6,344 nucleotides of DNA from Actinomycetes bacterium (GTDB lineage Bacteria > Actinomycetota > Acidimicrobiia > Acidimicrobiales > RAAP-2): contig JAJYMD010000396.1 of assembly GCA_021787255.1 (NCBI GenBank), forward strand, positions 1-6,344. The letters run 5' to 3'. Shown piece by piece: positions 5,020 to 6,344 of the stretch. Both the position numbers and the translations under genes were made by a program. The notes under the pieces were generated by a model that was given only the letters and a program-made list of their open reading frames with translations, did no database searches and had not been told where the DNA came from. Within the stretch, counting starts at the first letter, position 1. Each line of letters opens with the position of its first letter.

Positions 5020-6344
5020 TCACCTGGCCCTCGTCGAGCATCGCGCGGGTCCGACCGTGACGGAGATCGTCACCCCCGGCGAGGTGTGGTACAGGACGAT
5101 CCGGACGTAGCCGGAGCCGTTCGTCTCGTCGCTCCAGGTGTCGCCGGGGTCCGACGCGGTCGCCCACGTGTAGGGCTGGTTGGAATCGACGTCCACGTCG
5201 TAGTCGCCCGGGTACCCGTCGTTCGCCGGCACCGCCGTCGCGCTGCAGGTGGCGGCCCCAGGAGCCGGCGCGCTCGGCGTCCTCGCCGTTGCGCGCCAGA
5301 CGGCGGACCCGGCGGCGTCTCGCTCGAGGACCGCCGCCAACTCGTCGACGACAATGGGGTTCGTAGTGACGACGCCGAGCTCGCGGTTGAAGAAGAGGGA
5401 CGCAGACGAAAGGTTCTCCGAGCAGACGAAGGCCTCCTCGTTCGGGGTGCCAGGGTCCCTCACGATCGCCTTCGCGTGGACGTAGAGCCCCGGGTCGCCG
5501 GGGTAGGTCCCCACCTTCGCACCGGCCTCGACCAGCTCGTCGAAGGCAGGCGCGTACTGCTTCGTGTCGTTCATGATCACGTGCACGGCCACAGCGCGCC
5601 GGGCGGCCGCGACGAGCGCGCCGACGTCCGAGGCGCTGGAGAGCTCCTCGCTCTCCACCCACAGCGACGAGCGGGCACCGGCGATCACCGAGAGCAGCGC
5701 GCTCGAGGCGTTCGTGGGGCTCCACACGAGGTCTGCGCCGTCGGAGGGAACGATCGCACGGTGGGCGAAATCGGCGTCGAAGGTGGCGACGATGGCACGG
5801 ACGTCCTCGGGGGACGTGTCCAGCACGGCGAAGTCCCTCGTGTTCGCGTAGTACTCGGCCGTGAGGTTGAGCGTCATGATCCACGCCTCGTGTGTGTCGA
5901 CGACCAGCGCCTTCTCGTGGTCGGCGTGGAAACCCGGAGGTGCCCAGGCCACCTTCACGCGGTGCGAGGACAGGAAGGCGAAGGCCGCCGCGTTGCGAGA
6001 CCCTTCGAGGCGGCGGTCCAAGATGACCCGGACCCTGACCCCGCGTGCGGCGGCCTGAGCGAGGAGGCTCTCTGCTTTCGGATCGACGAGCTCGTACATC
6101 TCGAGGTCGATGCTCCTCTTCGCGTCGACGATTGACCTGTAGATCCTTCCGAGGCCGTCTTCTGGCTCGACGAGGAGTGTGCGGACGCCCGAGGCCGAGC
6201 CCTGCTCGTGGGAGCCGAGCTCGCGGAGAGCCAGCTCGCGGAGGCCCTGCCGGTCAACCTGGTGCGCGACCGACGGACGAGGCCCTCCCAGGGCGGTCGC
6301 GCCAGCGGGAGGGAGGGAGGCCACGACGCCTGCCAGCCACAGGA
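5020..6344 (-). CDS. Secreted phospholipase D-superfamily protein with two HKD motifs, 5'-truncated by window edge
   Basis: Exported phosphodiesterase-type enzyme (lipid or nucleic-acid backbone as possible substrate). Residues count from the in-frame GTG at 6324, which is not the true start: the frame stays open to the window edge and encodes a hydrophobic leader. First PLD half (about 46-190): HKD1 is H136-E-K138-x4-D143 followed by MTLN instead of GSxN. Second half (about 195-340): HKD2 is H283-A-K285-x4-D290, then CSEN after a 4-residue-longer spacer. Both catalytic His/Lys pairs are intact, so the enzyme is probably active; relatives include cardiolipin-synthase-like and Nuc-type members. 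After a Pro/Ala linker (349-358), a module of about 75 residues carries C360 and C429 (possible disulfide), an Asp-rich stretch (GDYDVDVDSN, 373-382) and beta-strand-like GYVRIVLY and GVTISVTVG. It looks like a small extracellular beta domain; I do not recognise it by name. The gene is convergent with the macrodomain gene and probably unrelated to the molybdoenzyme operon. Confidence 0.88.
   Translation of the reverse strand, partial: LWLAGVVASLPPAGATALGGPRPSVAHQVDRQGLRELALRELGSHEQGSASGVRTLLVEPEDGLGRIYRSIVDAKRSIDLEMYELVDPKAESLLAQAAARGVRVRVILDRRLEGSRNAAAFAFLSSHRVKVAWAPPGFHADHEKALVVDTHEAWIMTLNLTAEYYANTRDFAVLDTSPEDVRAIVATFDADFAHRAIVPSDGADLVWSPTNASSALLSVIAGARSSLWVESEELSSASDVGALVAAARRAVAVHVIMNDTKQYAPAFDELVEAGAKVGTYPGDPGLYVHAKAIVRDPGTPNEEAFVCSENLSSASLFFNRELGVVTTNPIVVDELAAVLERDAAGSAVWRATARTPSAPAPGAATCSATAVPANDGYPGDYDVDVDSNQPYTWATASDPGDTWSDETNGSGYVRIVLYHTSPGVTISVTVGPARCSTRAR
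6292..6344 (-). other. Signal peptide coding segment (partial)
   Basis: Upstream of GTG 6324 the frame continues as LWLAGV, joining VASLPPAGATA. Together they form a hydrophobic stretch ending in an Ala-Thr-Ala signal-peptidase-I-type site, with cleavage predicted after the codon at 6294-6292. The N-terminal charged part and the true start codon are beyond the window. This supports Sec-type export of the phospholipase D-like protein. Confidence 0.65.

Noticed and set aside
5057..5073. Inverted repeat GTGACG-GAGAT-CGTCAC as a terminator between the convergent genes
   Set aside because: It lies inside the PLD-like coding region, has only a 6-bp stem and no T-run on either strand; such dyads are common in GC-rich coding DNA.
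4510..6135. A 541-codon plus-strand frame across the macrodomain and the PLD-like gene
   Set aside because: It overlaps the macrodomain in another frame and the PLD-like gene antisense. Its composition is Arg/Ser-rich and no domain is visible.
6305..6321. GGGAGGGAGGGAGG run as a G-quadruplex or regulatory element
   Set aside because: It has only three full GGG runs plus a GG, and is explained by the Ser-Leu-Pro-Pro codons of the signal peptide on the minus strand.
1..6344. RNA genes, CRISPR array, insertion sequence ends or attachment sites
   Set aside because: I saw no tRNA-like cloverleaf, no regularly spaced repeats, no transposase or integrase frame and no flanking direct repeats. The window is almost fully coding.

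Overview
The window is very GC-rich (third codon positions almost all G or C) and gene-dense. It carries a molybdoenzyme operon, a LysR-type regulator, a macrodomain protein and an exported phospholipase D-like protein. Base composition, frequent GTG starts and an exported protein with an Asp-rich C-terminal module suggest a high-GC actinobacterium (or similar phylum). No rRNA or other marker is present to prove this. Both end genes run off the window.

Left half, minus strand (3386 to 1): a two-gene operon for a complex iron-sulfur molybdoenzyme. The upstream gene fuses a four-cluster ferredoxin (DmsB/PsrB-like electron-transfer subunit) to an NrfD/PsrC-type membrane anchor in one polypeptide. 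Its stop overlaps (ATGA) the start of the catalytic molybdopterin subunit, whose 3' end is outside the window. The catalytic subunit has the N-terminal [4Fe-4S] motif and a probable cysteine Mo ligand, but no twin-arginine signal. The complex is therefore predicted to face the cytoplasm and exchange electrons with the quinone pool. Its substrate cannot be read from the sequence.

Middle (3387-3504): a divergent promoter region. It is visibly more AT-rich than the genes and holds a widely spaced 8-bp inverted repeat and a small palindrome. These are candidate operator sites for the LysR-type regulator (3505-4386, plus strand), which probably controls the molybdoenzyme operon and itself. Its effector domain looks CysB/CysL-like, which hints at a small anionic effector.

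Right half: the LysR gene is followed after 5 bp by a macrodomain gene (4392-4997) of the YmdB/MacroD type, in which the usual catalytic aspartate is a serine. It converges, with a 22-bp gap, on a minus-strand gene (6344 to 5020) for a secreted two-HKD phospholipase D-superfamily protein with a small extra C-terminal domain. Its 5' end lies outside the window.

The best candidate for something under-described is the fused FeS/NrfD plus Tat-less molybdoenzyme with its divergent LysR-macrodomain transcription unit. Nothing in the window resembles a phage, transposon, CRISPR array or RNA gene.
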